A stretch of 64,000 bases of DNA from Clostridium_AM sp900759715. Its GTDB lineage: Bacteria > Bacillota > Clostridia > Clostridiales > Clostridiaceae. The notes beneath the pieces are model-generated. The model did no database searches. It had not been told where the DNA came from and saw nothing but the letters and a program-made list of their open reading frames with translations. The translations under genes and the position numbers were made by a program. Shown piece after piece: positions 52,743 through 62,016 of the stretch. The stretch's first letter is position 1. Every line of letters starts with the position of its first letter. The DNA is taken from contig CAAEXF010000007.1 in NCBI GenBank assembly GCA_900759715.1, forward strand, positions 62,001-126,000, in the 5' to 3' direction.

Positions 52743-53141
52743 ATGGACTATAGATTACTAGTATCTAAAGCTTTAGAAGCGAGAGAAAATGCATATGTTC
52801 CATATTCAAATTTTAAGGTGGGAGCAGCAATACTTACCGAAGATAACAATATATACACAGGATGTAATATAGAAAACGCATCTTATGGAGCGACTAACTG
52901 TGCGGAGAGAACTGCTATATTTAAAGCAATATCAGAAGGCCATAAGCAAATAAAAGCAATTGCAATTGTTGGTGTAGAAAATGAATATACTTATCCATGT
53001 GGTATTTGTAGACAGGTAATAGCTGAATTTGCATCAGAAGATATAAAAATAATAATTGCTAAAAACAAAAATGAATATATAGTAAAAGAATTAGAAGAAG
53101 TATTGCCAGGAGCTTTTACTAAAGGTGACTTAGGTAAGTAA
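52743..53141 (+). CDS. cdd: Cytidine deaminase
   Basis: A 132-residue tetrameric-type enzyme that converts cytidine or deoxycytidine to (deoxy)uridine in pyrimidine salvage. Zinc and catalytic residues are NCAERTAI (Cys and Glu, near residues 53-56) and YPCGICRQV (two Cys, near 86-89). Start ATG 52743 has the right distance from GGAGG at 52731-52735; ATG 52737 is only one base away from it. era follows in 11 bases. Confidence 0.95.
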   Translation: MDYRLLVSKALEARENAYVPYSNFKVGAAILTEDNNIYTGCNIENASYGATNCAERTAIFKAISEGHKQIKAIAIVGVENEYTYPCGICRQVIAEFASEDIKIIIAKNKNEYIVKELEEVLPGAFTKGDLGK

Positions 53142-53152
53142 GGAGAGAATAT

Positions 53153-54034
53153 ATGTTTAAATCTGGATTTGTAACAATTATAGGAAGACCTAATGTAGGA
53201 AAATCAACATTATTGAATACAATAATGGGAGAAAAATTATCAATAGTATCCTGTAAACCACAGACTACTAGAAATAATATACAAACAATATTAACAGAAG
53301 AGGATTTTCAGGTAGTGTTTGTAGATACACCAGGAATCCATAAACCTAAACATAAACTTGGAGAGTACATGGTTAAAATTGCTCAGGATTCTATTAAAGA
53401 AGTTGATTTAATACTTTTCTTGACCAATCCTGAAAAAGAGGTTGGTAAAGGAGATCTATATATACTTGAGCAGTTAAAAGACTGTAATGTACCTGTATTT
53501 TTAGTTCTAAATAAAATTGATGAAAACCCTGCGGAAAAAGTTGCAGAGACGTTAAAAAACTATTCTGATGTCTTTGATTTTAAAGAGATTATACCTATAT
53601 CAGCATTAAACGGAAAAAATGTTGATAAGTTAAAAAAACTGATGGTAGAGTATATTCCAGAAGGCCCAAAATATTATCCTGAAGATATGATTACAGATCA
53701 GCAGGAAAGATTTATTGTAGCAGAAACCATTAGAGAAAAGGCATTAAGACTTCTTTCACAGGAAGTTCCTCATGGTATAGCTGTAGATGTTATGACAATG
53801 AAAAAGGATGAGAAGGGAATCTATCATATTGATGCAACCATATTATGTGAAAAAGACTCCCATAAAGGAATAATTATAGGCAAAAATGGGTCAATGCTAA
53901 AGAGAATATCTACCTATGCTAGACAAGATATTGAAAAGTTTCTTGGAAGTAAGGTTTATTTAGAACTATGGGTCAAGGTAAAGAAGGAATGGAGAGACAG
54001 TATGAACATACTGAAAGAACTAGGATATAAATAG
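53153..54034 (+). CDS. era: GTPase Era
   Basis: A 293-residue GTPase that binds the 3' end of 16S rRNA and checks 30S assembly. G1 GRPNVGKSTL lies at residues 11-20, G3 DTPGIHKPKH near 62, G4 NKID near 122. The C-terminal KH domain has the GKNGSMLKRI loop near 245. Located between cdd and recO, its standard place. Confidence 0.97.
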   Translation: MFKSGFVTIIGRPNVGKSTLLNTIMGEKLSIVSCKPQTTRNNIQTILTEEDFQVVFVDTPGIHKPKHKLGEYMVKIAQDSIKEVDLILFLTNPEKEVGKGDLYILEQLKDCNVPVFLVLNKIDENPAEKVAETLKNYSDVFDFKEIIPISALNGKNVDKLKKLMVEYIPEGPKYYPEDMITDQQERFIVAETIREKALRLLSQEVPHGIAVDVMTMKKDEKGIYHIDATILCEKDSHKGIIIGKNGSMLKRISTYARQDIEKFLGSKVYLELWVKVKKEWRDSMNILKELGYK

Positions 54035-54115
54035 TGAAAAGCATGAAAGTTTATTTTATCTTTTGGTAATAATAATTTAAGATAAGTAACTATAAAGCAT
54101 TTGGGGGATGATTTT

Positions 54116-54874
54116 CTGTCTATATTTAAAACTAGAGCTGTAGTTATTAAAACACAAGACATAAAAGAGTCAGATAAATTAGTCTGGCTTTTCAGTGAAA
54201 AGTTAGGAAAAATATCCACCATTGCAAAAGGATCAAAAAAAAGTAGAAATAATTTATTTACAACTACTTTACAATTCTGTTACGGTGATTACGTGGTTTA
54301 TAAAGGAAAAAGCCTTTACACAATAAATGAAAGTATGATAATAGACTCTTTTCAAGATTTGCTTAATGATTTAGATACTTTAACATATGCTTCATATTTT
54401 TGTGAGCTTATAGATATATGTATGCAAGATGAAGAAAGTAATAGAGAGTTATTCAGACATTTAGTCACGGCTTTTTACCTTATAAAAAACAAAGCAGTAG
54501 ATATAGAAACCTTGGCAAGAGCCTATGAACTAAAAGTTTTAGAGGCTACTGGATATGGATTTAATTTAGAAAGTTGTTGTATGTGTAGAAAAAAGTTAAA
54601 TCACTGCAATTATATAAGTTTACAGTATTCTGGAGGAGTTTGTTCAGAGTGTGAAAGATTTAATGGCATATACGTGAAGCAAGGCACTTATAATGCACTA
54701 AAATATCTATCTAGAATATCATTAGAAAATGTTTATAGAGTTTCATTATCTAAAGAGATAAAGCAAGAAATGTATGATATATTATCTTTAGTTATATCTC
54801 AAAACTATTTTAGAAAACCAAAAAGTTTAGAGACTCTTAACTATCTATTAAACTTTCAGAATAACCAAGAGTAG
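54116..54874 (+). CDS. recO: DNA repair protein RecO
   Basis: A 252-residue recombination mediator that helps load RecA on SSB-covered DNA. It has an OB-fold N-terminus (SIFKTRAVVIKTQDIKESDKL) and a zinc site CCMCRKKLNHC..CSEC in the C-terminal half. No ATG is in place: the family normally begins at the residue before Ser-Ile-Phe-Lys, which here is encoded by CTG 54116, six to eight bases behind GGGGGATG. TTG 54101 is the alternative but overlaps that ribosome site. Era-RecO order is usual. Confidence 0.9.
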   Translation: MSIFKTRAVVIKTQDIKESDKLVWLFSEKLGKISTIAKGSKKSRNNLFTTTLQFCYGDYVVYKGKSLYTINESMIIDSFQDLLNDLDTLTYASYFCELIDICMQDEESNRELFRHLVTAFYLIKNKAVDIETLARAYELKVLEATGYGFNLESCCMCRKKLNHCNYISLQYSGGVCSECERFNGIYVKQGTYNALKYLSRISLENVYRVSLSKEIKQEMYDILSLVISQNYFRKPKSLETLNYLLNFQNNQE

Positions 54875-54913
54875 TTTTAAGTAAACTAATATTAATAAAA
54901 AGGAGTGAAGAAA

Positions 54914-55573
54914 ATGAGTGAAATTACTTTGGAGAAAATTGATATTATAAGAGAAAGAACTGGAGTTAGCTATACAGAAGCTAAAGAGGCTTTGGAAGCT
55001 TCTCAAGGCAACGTAGTTGATGCATTAATATATATTGAACAAAGCAAAAAAACAACTATGGACAATATTTATACTACGAAAGATGAATTCTTAGATTGGT
55101 TAAAAGACTTAGTTAAAAAGGGTAATGTTAATAGAGTAAAAATTAAAAAAGATGATAAAGTTATTGTTGATATACCAGTAAATGCGGGAATCGCTGCAAC
55201 TTTAACAGTTTTAGTTTGGCCACCACTTATAGCTATTGGAATTTTGACAGCTGTAGTTACAAAGGTAACAATAGAAATAACTAAAGATGATGGAACTGTA
55301 GAGGTTGTAAACAAAATTATAAAAACCAGTGTGAAAGACACAATGAAAGATGTAAAAGAAAAAGTAGTTGATGCAGCATCCTCAGTGAAAGAGAAATTCA
55401 CACATAAAGATGAGAATAAAGATAAGAATAAAGAGGAAAACACTTATCAATACACAGTAAAATTTGAAGATATAGAAGATGGAAGCAAAACTTATGGAAC
55501 TGTAACCTATGGAACTATGAGTAATGAAGATACAAATACTGAAAATGAAAAAAATACAAATGATGAAATATAG
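54914..55573 (+). CDS. UBA-like and DUF4342 domain protein
   Basis: A 219-residue protein of unknown role. Residues 1-45 are an EF-Ts/NAC-type UBA domain (ITLEKIDIIRERTGVSYTEAKEALEASQGNVVDALI). Residues about 55-125 are DUF4342, with a hydrophobic stretch (AGIAATLTVLVWPPLIAIGILTAVVTKV) that could enter a membrane. The rest is highly charged and Lys/Glu/Asp/Asn-rich, ending in acidic low complexity. The pairing of a UBA fold with DUF4342 is known in clostridia without a defined function. ATG 54914 follows AAAGGAGTG. Confidence 0.85.
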   Translation: MSEITLEKIDIIRERTGVSYTEAKEALEASQGNVVDALIYIEQSKKTTMDNIYTTKDEFLDWLKDLVKKGNVNRVKIKKDDKVIVDIPVNAGIAATLTVLVWPPLIAIGILTAVVTKVTIEITKDDGTVEVVNKIIKTSVKDTMKDVKEKVVDAASSVKEKFTHKDENKDKNKEENTYQYTVKFEDIEDGSKTYGTVTYGTMSNEDTNTENEKNTNDEI

Positions 55574-56036
55574 GATAGTTGTTAATTTTAAGTTTAATAA
55601 TAATTTCAATAAAAAAATGTAAATTAATCATGAATAAATCTAAGAAAATTTAAATAAAAATAAATAATATACTAATGAAGAAAACATATTAAAAAGTCAG
55701 CTAACAATATTTCTATTGCTGACTTTTTATAGTGTTAAAAAAATTAAAATTTTATAAATAAACATACTATTTAGTGATAATGTTATAATATATAATTAAT
55801 ATATAATTATTAATTACAGGGGTTAGCCACTATAAAATATTTTTCAGAAAATTACATAATTCATTTAAAAAAAATTCAAAAAAAGAACTAATTTTTTAAA
55901 AGTGCTATACTATTTGCTTAAATGTGTGTTATAATTAGCCTTAAGCGAATATATAGTATATCAACAAACGTGTAGCTGATTAAGGGAGACTATTTTACTT
56001 TGGAAAAATCCCTTAGGCTATTTATTAAGAGGGAGG
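55574..56036. other. Non-coding region before the CcpN-like gene
   Basis: Apart from the terminator at 55691-55728 I see no gene. TATACT (55906-55911) and TATAAT (55930-55935) near TTGCTT are possible -10 boxes for the regulator gene, none with good spacing. A stem TAAGGGA/TCCCTTA encloses 55981-56014 just before the ribosome site. Confidence 0.45.
55691..55728 (+). terminator. Terminator after the DUF4342 gene
   Basis: Perfect stem AAAAAGTCAGC / GCTGACTTTTT with a 16-base loop and T run. It could work in either direction. Confidence 0.9.
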
Positions 56037-56678
56037 GTGAGTATTATTAAATTATCACCGAGGCAAGAACAAATAATAAAGTTAGTTAAAGAAACAGAGC
56101 CTATTACAAGCGAACAGCTTGCATCTAAACTTAGTGTAACAAGGGCTGCGTTAAGACCAGATTTGGCAATTCTCACTATGACAGGTATTTTAGAAGCAAA
56201 GCCAAAGGTAGGTTATATATATTCCCAAAGGCCCTCTCATAGCTTGATCTACGATTATATTCGAACTATTAAAGTAAAGGATATAATGTCAAAGCCAGTA
56301 GTAGTTGATGAAAATACAACTGTATATGACGCTATAGTACATTTATTTTTAAATGATGTGGGTACATTGTTTATTGAAAATAATGGATTACTTATTGGAG
56401 CCGTATCTAGAAAGGACTTTTTAAAGATAGCTATGGGTGGTACAGATATTCATAAGGTACCAGTAGGTATAATAATGACAAGAATGCCTAACATAGTCTT
56501 TGTTGAGAAAGAAGATGCTGCATACTTAGCTGCTCTAAAAATTATGGAGCATGAAGTAGATAGTCTTCCAGTTGTAGAAAAAGCTTATATAGGTACAAAG
56601 GAATCTATAAAAATTGTAGGAAAAGTTTCTAAAACTAATATTACAAGGTTATTTGTAAAAATGGGAGAAAATGGCTAA
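56037..56678 (+). CDS. CcpN-like transcription regulator (HTH plus two CBS domains)
   Basis: A 213-residue regulator. Residues 1-60 form a helix-turn-helix of the HTH_11 type (LSPRQEQIIKLVKETEPITSEQLASKLSVTRAALRPDL), followed by a pair of CBS domains (VKDIMSKPVVVDENTTVYDAI, VGIIMTRMPNIVFVEKEDAAY). This is the architecture of CcpN/YqzB, which in Bacillus represses gluconeogenic genes and senses ATP/ADP. Start GTG 56037 overlaps the end of GAGGGAGG. ppdK follows 73 bases later, so control of the pyruvate-PEP step is the likely role. Confidence 0.9.
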   Translation: MSIIKLSPRQEQIIKLVKETEPITSEQLASKLSVTRAALRPDLAILTMTGILEAKPKVGYIYSQRPSHSLIYDYIRTIKVKDIMSKPVVVDENTTVYDAIVHLFLNDVGTLFIENNGLLIGAVSRKDFLKIAMGGTDIHKVPVGIIMTRMPNIVFVEKEDAAYLAALKIMEHEVDSLPVVEKAYIGTKESIKIVGKVSKTNITRLFVKMGENG

Positions 56679-56751
56679 TTCAAATAACGGATAAAAATCC
56701 GTTACTATATACAAAACACTGAAAAATATTTTAAAGAGGGGATGTTACTTT

Positions 56752-59385
56752 ATGGCTAGTAGAAAATATGTATACCTTTTTAACGAAGGGAATGCAAGCA
56801 TGAAGAACTTGCTTGGAGGAAAAGGGGCTAACCTTGCAGAAATGACAAACTTAGGGATAACTGTTCCGCAAGGATTTACAGTATCCACAGAAGCATGTAC
56901 TAAATATTATGAAGATGGTAAAAAATTATCTAATGATATTGTAGAGCAAATTTATGCTTCACTGTCTAATATAGAAAAGTTAACTGGAAAGAAATTTGGT
57001 AACATAGAAAATCCTTTACTTGTTTCTGTAAGATCAGGAGCAAGAGCTTCTATGCCTGGCATGATGGATACAATATTAAATTTAGGATTAAATGACGAAA
57101 CTGTAGAAGGATTACTAAGACTTACTAACAATGAAAGATTCGCATATGACTCCTACAGAAGATTTATACAAATGTTCTCAGATGTTGTTATGGGAATCGA
57201 AAAAAGAAGATTTGAAGACATATTAGATGAAGTAAAGGAATCAAAAGGAGCAAAATTTGATACAGATTTAAGTGCATCAGATTTAAAAGATGTAGTTAAA
57301 AAATATAAAGCTTTATATGAAAAAGAAATGGGAAAAGAATTTCCACAGGAACCAAAAGAACAACTACTAGAAGCTGTAACAGCTGTTTTTAGATCTTGGG
57401 ATAATCCGAGAGCTATAGTTTACAGAAGGTTAAATGACATACCAAGTGATTGGGGTACAGCTGTAAATGTCCAATCGATGGTATTTGGTAATATGGGAGA
57501 AACATCAGGAACTGGAGTTGCATTTACAAGAAATCCTGCTACAGGAGAAAAGCTAATATTTGGAGAGTATCTAATAAATGCTCAAGGTGAAGATGTAGTT
57601 GCTGGAATCAGAACTCCTCAACCAATAACAAAATTACATGAAGATTTACCAGATTGCTATAAACAGTTTATGGATATAGCAAATAGATTAGAAAATCATT
57701 ATAAAGACATGCAAGACATGGAGTTTACAATAGAACAAGGTAAATTATATTTCTTACAAACGAGAAATGGTAAAAGAACAGCTCAAGCTGCATTAAAAAT
57801 AGCTGTTGAAATGGTTGAAGAAGGACTTATAACAAAAGAAGAGGCTATGTTAAAGGTAGATCCTAAACAATTAGATTCACTTTTGCACCCAAATTTTGAC
57901 CAAGATGAGATGAAGAATGCTCAAGTGATAGCAAAAGGTTTACCAGCTTCACCAGGAGCTGCTTGTGGCAAGGTTTATTTCACTGCTGAAGATGCAAAGA
58001 TGCATCATGAACAGGGAGAAAAAGTAGTATTGGTAAGATTAGAGACTTCACCAGAAGATATAGAAGGCATGGTAGCTGCTGAGGGTATACTTACTGCAAG
58101 AGGTGGAATGACATCACATGCAGCGGTTGTTGCTAGAGGAATGGGAACCTGTTGTGTAGCCGGCTGCGGAGATGTAAAAATTAATGAAAATGCAAGAATG
58201 TTTGAAGTTGCTGGAAAAGTATATCACGAAGGGGACTATATATCACTTGATGGCAGTACAGGAAATGTATATGGTCAAGCAATTAAAACTGTTGAGCCTG
58301 AAATAAGCGGATATTTTGGAATATATATGGCATGGGCTGATGAAATTAGAGCATTAAAAGTTAGAACCAACGCTGATACGCCAAGAGATGCTAGTCAGGC
58401 AATTAAATTTGGTGCACAGGGAATAGGTCTCTGTAGAACTGAGCATATGTTCTTTGATGAAGATAGAATACCAGCAGTTAGAGAAATGATATTATCTAAA
58501 ACAGAAGAGCAAAGAAGAAAAGCTTTAGATAAATTGTTGCCAATGCAAAGAGAGGACTTTATTGGTATATATGAGGCTATGGAAGATAGACCAGTGACTA
58601 TTAGACTTTTAGACCCACCACTTCATGAATTCCTACCTCAGGAAGATGAAGATATAAGAGACTTAGCGAAAGAGATGGGTATAAGCTTTGAAGATTTGAA
58701 ATCAACTGTAGAGTCATTACATGAATTTAATCCAATGATGGGACATAGAGGATGCCGTTTACCAGTATCTTATCCTGAAATGGCAGAAATGCAGGCTACA
58801 GCTATAATAGAGGCTGCTATAGATGTTAAGAAGAGAAAAGATTATGATATTGTTCCAGAAATAATGATACCACTTGTTGGCGAATTAAAGGAATTAAAAT
58901 TTGTAAAAGATATAGTTGTAAGAATAGCTGATGAGATTATAGCTAAGTCAGGCATTAATATGAAGTATCTAGTAGGCACTATGATAGAAATACCAAGAGC
59001 GGCTCTTACTGCAGATGAAATTGCAAAGGAAGCAGAATTCTTCTCTTTTGGAACAAATGACTTAACTCAAATGACATTTGGATTCTCAAGGGATGATGCT
59101 GGCAAATTCCTAAAGGATTACTATGATAAGAAAATATATGAATCTGACCCATTTGCTAAACTAGACCAAGTTGGAGTAGGTAAACTTGTTAAAATGGCTG
59201 CAGAGCTTGGAAGAAAAGCAAGACCAGATATCCATCTTGGAATATGTGGAGAGCATGGTGGAGATCCATCTTCAGTTGAATTCTGCCACAATGTAGGATT
59301 AGACTATGTATCATGTTCACCATTTAGAGTTCCAGTAGCAAGACTTGCAGCAGCACAAGCTCAAGTTAAGAGTCCAAGAAAATAG
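56752..59385 (+). CDS. ppdK: Pyruvate, phosphate dikinase
   Basis: An 877-residue enzyme that interconverts pyruvate, ATP and Pi with PEP, AMP and PPi. The N-terminal ATP-grasp part has GGKGANLAEMTNLGI and SVRSGARASMPGMMDT; the swivelling phosphohistidine domain has TARGGMTSHAAVVARGMGTCC with His near residue 460; the TIM-barrel end has the PEP-binding GICGEHGGDP with its conserved Cys. All three domains are complete. The PPDK regulatory kinase/phosphatase (DUF299/YqfL) that often lies here is absent from the window, so regulation may rest on the CcpN-like gene before it. Confidence 0.97.
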   Translation: MASRKYVYLFNEGNASMKNLLGGKGANLAEMTNLGITVPQGFTVSTEACTKYYEDGKKLSNDIVEQIYASLSNIEKLTGKKFGNIENPLLVSVRSGARASMPGMMDTILNLGLNDETVEGLLRLTNNERFAYDSYRRFIQMFSDVVMGIEKRRFEDILDEVKESKGAKFDTDLSASDLKDVVKKYKALYEKEMGKEFPQEPKEQLLEAVTAVFRSWDNPRAIVYRRLNDIPSDWGTAVNVQSMVFGNMGETSGTGVAFTRNPATGEKLIFGEYLINAQGEDVVAGIRTPQPITKLHEDLPDCYKQFMDIANRLENHYKDMQDMEFTIEQGKLYFLQTRNGKRTAQAALKIAVEMVEEGLITKEEAMLKVDPKQLDSLLHPNFDQDEMKNAQVIAKGLPASPGAACGKVYFTAEDAKMHHEQGEKVVLVRLETSPEDIEGMVAAEGILTARGGMTSHAAVVARGMGTCCVAGCGDVKINENARMFEVAGKVYHEGDYISLDGSTGNVYGQAIKTVEPEISGYFGIYMAWADEIRALKVRTNADTPRDASQAIKFGAQGIGLCRTEHMFFDEDRIPAVREMILSKTEEQRRKALDKLLPMQREDFIGIYEAMEDRPVTIRLLDPPLHEFLPQEDEDIRDLAKEMGISFEDLKSTVESLHEFNPMMGHRGCRLPVSYPEMAEMQATAIIEAAIDVKKRKDYDIVPEIMIPLVGELKELKFVKDIVVRIADEIIAKSGINMKYLVGTMIEIPRAALTADEIAKEAEFFSFGTNDLTQMTFGFSRDDAGKFLKDYYDKKIYESDPFAKLDQVGVGKLVKMAAELGRKARPDIHLGICGEHGGDPSSVEFCHNVGLDYVSCSPFRVPVARLAAAQAQVKSPRK

Positions 59386-59394
59386 TATAATGAA

Positions 59395-59420
59395 AAAACC
59401 CCTGAAATTTCAGGGGTTTT
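59395..59420 (+). terminator. Terminator after ppdK
   Basis: Perfect stem AAAACCCCTGAAA / TTTCAGGGGTTTT, almost without a loop, followed by AATTTAT. Confidence 0.92.
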
Positions 59421-59444
59421 AATTTATCTCATCTGAATAACGGA

Positions 59445-59507
59445 TTCTAAGCTTCAGGTGGAAATTAAATGCTATTTAGACATTTAAATCCCACCTGAAG
59501 CTTAGAA
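59445..59507. repeat. Long isolated hairpin between ppdK and the cotS-like gene
   Basis: Seventeen perfect pairs TTCTAAGCTTCAGGTGG (59445-59461) / CCACCTGAAGCTTAGAA (59491-59507), extended inwards by AATTAAATG/CATTTAAAT. There is no T run on either strand, so it is not a standard terminator, although it lies between converging genes. Confidence 0.8.
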
Positions 59508-59513
59508 GTCTGT

Positions 59514-60581
59514 TTATGTTATTCTTGTATTAAATTTATTTTCTATGTGTTTACCAAAATCTATAACAAAATTTAAGTGCTCTTCATCTCTTTGTACTGT
59601 CTTTTTTAATAAATAGAAGAAAGAGTTGTGATTACATTTTTTTATATTATTGTAGTAGTCTTTTGATATTTTCCAAAACTTTTGAGGGAAGGACAAGTAT
59701 GCTAGAATATATTTGTATTCATCTAAAGTGAGAGAACAAGTTTTTTCGTAAATATTTATGCAGTTTAAAGTAAGGTCCAAATCCCAGTTAGTACTATCTC
59801 TTTTTAAAAGTCTTCTTAAAAAATAAGATATATCGTGAGTGCAATAATCAGTGCTGCATTTATCGAAATCAATTACCCAGGTATTTTTTTTATCATCAAA
59901 TATTATATTTTTATTTACATAATCTAAGTGGCATAATGATTTACTCAGATTATTATTATTTATAGTTGATGATACCTGCGCAGCTATTTCTGCTAAAAAC
60001 AGATTGTTTTCAAAGTTTTGTAAAAATAGTTTTGAAAACTTGTCTCCATGCTTAAATGCTAAATTGGAGCAAGATAACAGTTGGTGAAAATGCTTGCTTA
60101 TTGAAATATTTATATTATCGAAGCTTCTTCTCATAGTGCTTCCTTCTATAGGTGTAAATTTTCCACATGACTTATGCATGTGAGCAAGATTATTTATGGA
60201 TAAGAGAATATGTTCCCTAATGTCATAATTACATTTTTCACCTTCTATCCATGGAGTGAGTATAAATAACATATTGTTATAGTTAACAAATCTGTCATTT
60301 GTATTTGTAGCAAGTATCTTAGGTACTTTAATATTATTTCTAAATAGCCACTCTATTGCAGAATAAACAAAAAGTAGCTCCTCTTTTGAAAAGTAAACCT
60401 TTTTCAAGCAGTAACTTTTATTATTATAGCTTACTTTGTATACTGCCCTTTGCTTGTCTGTATCCTTGAACTTGATTCTTGATATTTCTGCTTCATTAAG
60501 GTTATAGTGAGGAAGTACGTATTTTTTTACGTTTTCTTCAGATAATAAATCTAAATTATATTTTTTAGCCGCATAAGGCAT
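59514..60581 (-). CDS. CotS family spore coat protein (aminoglycoside phosphotransferase fold)
   Basis: A 355-residue protein with a choline/aminoglycoside kinase fold. The catalytic loop CHLDYVNKNIIF (HxDxxxxN) and the metal Asp in VIDFDKCSTDYCTHDIS are present, as is a Lys in CLKKVYFSKEE for ATP. CotS-like proteins occur in spore coats; the retained motifs mean that this one may be an active kinase on an unknown substrate. It starts at ATG 60581 (MPYAAKKYNLDLL), seven bases behind AAGGAGTG; the GTG nine bases upstream overlaps that site. Clostridia carry several paralogues. Confidence 0.85.
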   Translation of the reverse strand: MPYAAKKYNLDLLSEENVKKYVLPHYNLNEAEISRIKFKDTDKQRAVYKVSYNNKSYCLKKVYFSKEELLFVYSAIEWLFRNNIKVPKILATNTNDRFVNYNNMLFILTPWIEGEKCNYDIREHILLSINNLAHMHKSCGKFTPIEGSTMRRSFDNINISISKHFHQLLSCSNLAFKHGDKFSKLFLQNFENNLFLAEIAAQVSSTINNNNLSKSLCHLDYVNKNIIFDDKKNTWVIDFDKCSTDYCTHDISYFLRRLLKRDSTNWDLDLTLNCINIYEKTCSLTLDEYKYILAYLSFPQKFWKISKDYYNNIKKCNHNSFFYLLKKTVQRDEEHLNFVIDFGKHIENKFNTRIT

Positions 60582-60704
60582 TATTAACACTCCTTAAAAG
60601 CTATTTCTTTATAATAATATTAAGAAAATCCTTACAATATACATTTTCATTAAAAAAAAGGAGTTTTAAATATATATATAGAATAATTTATTTAGGTGAT
60701 TTAT

Positions 60705-61733
60705 ATGATTTTAAGAGAGAGAATAGAAAAAAACGAAAAACTTATATTAATTCCAGAAGCAGTATTCTCTTCTAATTCAAAGAGAAGAAAATTTGAAGAA
60801 AACAAGGATGAGCTTAGAACCTCATTTATGGTTGACAGAGATAGAATTATACATAGTAAATCTTTTAGGAGACTTAAACATAAAACACAAGTATATATAA
60901 AAACCTGGGGAGACCACTATAGAACAAGACTTACCCATACCCTTGAAGTATCTCAAATAGCTAAAACTATAGGAAAAGGAATTGGGTTAAATGAGGATTT
61001 AATTGAAGCTATTGCTTTAGGTCATGATATTGGGCATGTAGCTTTTGCTCATAATGGTGAAGAAGTTTTGGACAAACTTTTACCAGGTGGATTTAGACAT
61101 AATGAAAATAGTATAAGAGTTTTAACAAGAATAGAGAGGCAGGGAAAAGGGTTAAATCTTACTGAAGAAGTATTAGATGGAATACTATATCATAGCGGTT
61201 TTTCTAATTCCGATTCAAAGGCACATACATTAGAAGGGCAAGTGGTCAGATATAGTGATAAAATAGCCTATGTGAATCATGATATAGATGATTCTATAAG
61301 GGCAGGCCTCTTAAGTGAAGAAGAACTTCCATTAAATTTAATAAAAGTACTAGGAAATACGCATGGACAAAGGATAGATACACTGGTTAAGGATTGTATA
61401 TATACAACTATAGACAATATAAGCAAAGGTGTAATCAAAGTTTCACTAAGTGATGAAATGGGTAAAATTTTATCAGAGCTTAGAACTTTTATGTTTCAAA
61501 AAGTTTACATGGGTACTGTTCTTAAAACAGAGAGGGATAAGGCAAAATTTGTGTTAGAGCAAGTTTTTAATTATTTTCTAAAGAATCCAGATAAGATGCC
61601 TGAATTTTACATAGATATTGTTGAAAAAGAAGGGTTATATAGGGGTGTCGCAGATTATATATCTGGTATGAGTGATGATTACTGTTTACTTTTATTTAAT
61701 AACATATATGTTCCTAAAATTGTTGTGTATTAG
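60705..61733 (+). CDS. dgt: Deoxyguanosinetriphosphate triphosphohydrolase-like HD protein
   Basis: A 342-residue HD-domain protein of the dGTPase group, which removes triphosphate from dNTPs. Motifs: RLKHKTQVYIKTWGDHYRTRLTHTLEVS with the first His, ALGHDIGHVAFAHNGEEVL with the HD pair near residue 108, and YSDKIAYVNHDIDD with the last Asp. Length matches the short clostridial form placed before dnaG. True substrates of that form are not known. ATG 60705 has a TTAGGTGA ribosome site. Confidence 0.92.
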   Translation: MILRERIEKNEKLILIPEAVFSSNSKRRKFEENKDELRTSFMVDRDRIIHSKSFRRLKHKTQVYIKTWGDHYRTRLTHTLEVSQIAKTIGKGIGLNEDLIEAIALGHDIGHVAFAHNGEEVLDKLLPGGFRHNENSIRVLTRIERQGKGLNLTEEVLDGILYHSGFSNSDSKAHTLEGQVVRYSDKIAYVNHDIDDSIRAGLLSEEELPLNLIKVLGNTHGQRIDTLVKDCIYTTIDNISKGVIKVSLSDEMGKILSELRTFMFQKVYMGTVLKTERDKAKFVLEQVFNYFLKNPDKMPEFYIDIVEKEGLYRGVADYISGMSDDYCLLLFNNIYVPKIVVY

Positions 61734-62016
61734 GAATAATTTCTAGTATTAAATGGGTAAAATAACAAAAGTCAAAAGAAGTTAATTACATAATATTATC
61801 CATTTGATTAGTCTAATAATGAAATAGTATAATAAGTTGTCTAGTATAAACTTAAATGGATATAGACGCTATCGCAAAATTTGTTTATTAATAATATTGT
61901 TTTTGAAGGATATTTAATATATATAAAGAATATATATAGTAGATTAGAAGAAAAAAATTTAATATTATTAGGAGGAATGTCGTGATTTGTGTCGAATATA
62001 ATTAATCCGGGTACAA
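61734..62016. other. Non-coding region before dnaG, with an orphan ribosome site
   Basis: After the promoter at 61804-61833 lies AT-rich sequence up to AGGAGGA (61970-61976), followed at once by ATG TCG TGA and an overlapping eight-codon frame GTG...TAA (61982-62005). No gene follows; repeat B4 starts ten bases later. The good ribosome site may be a displaced signal or a tiny regulatory peptide. Confidence 0.45.
61804..61833 (+). promoter_or_regulatory. Sigma-A promoter, probably of dnaG (and rpoD)
   Basis: TTGATT (61804-61809), 18 bases, TATAAT (61828-61833). If used for dnaG the leader would be about 400 bases long and contain repeat B4. Confidence 0.6.
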
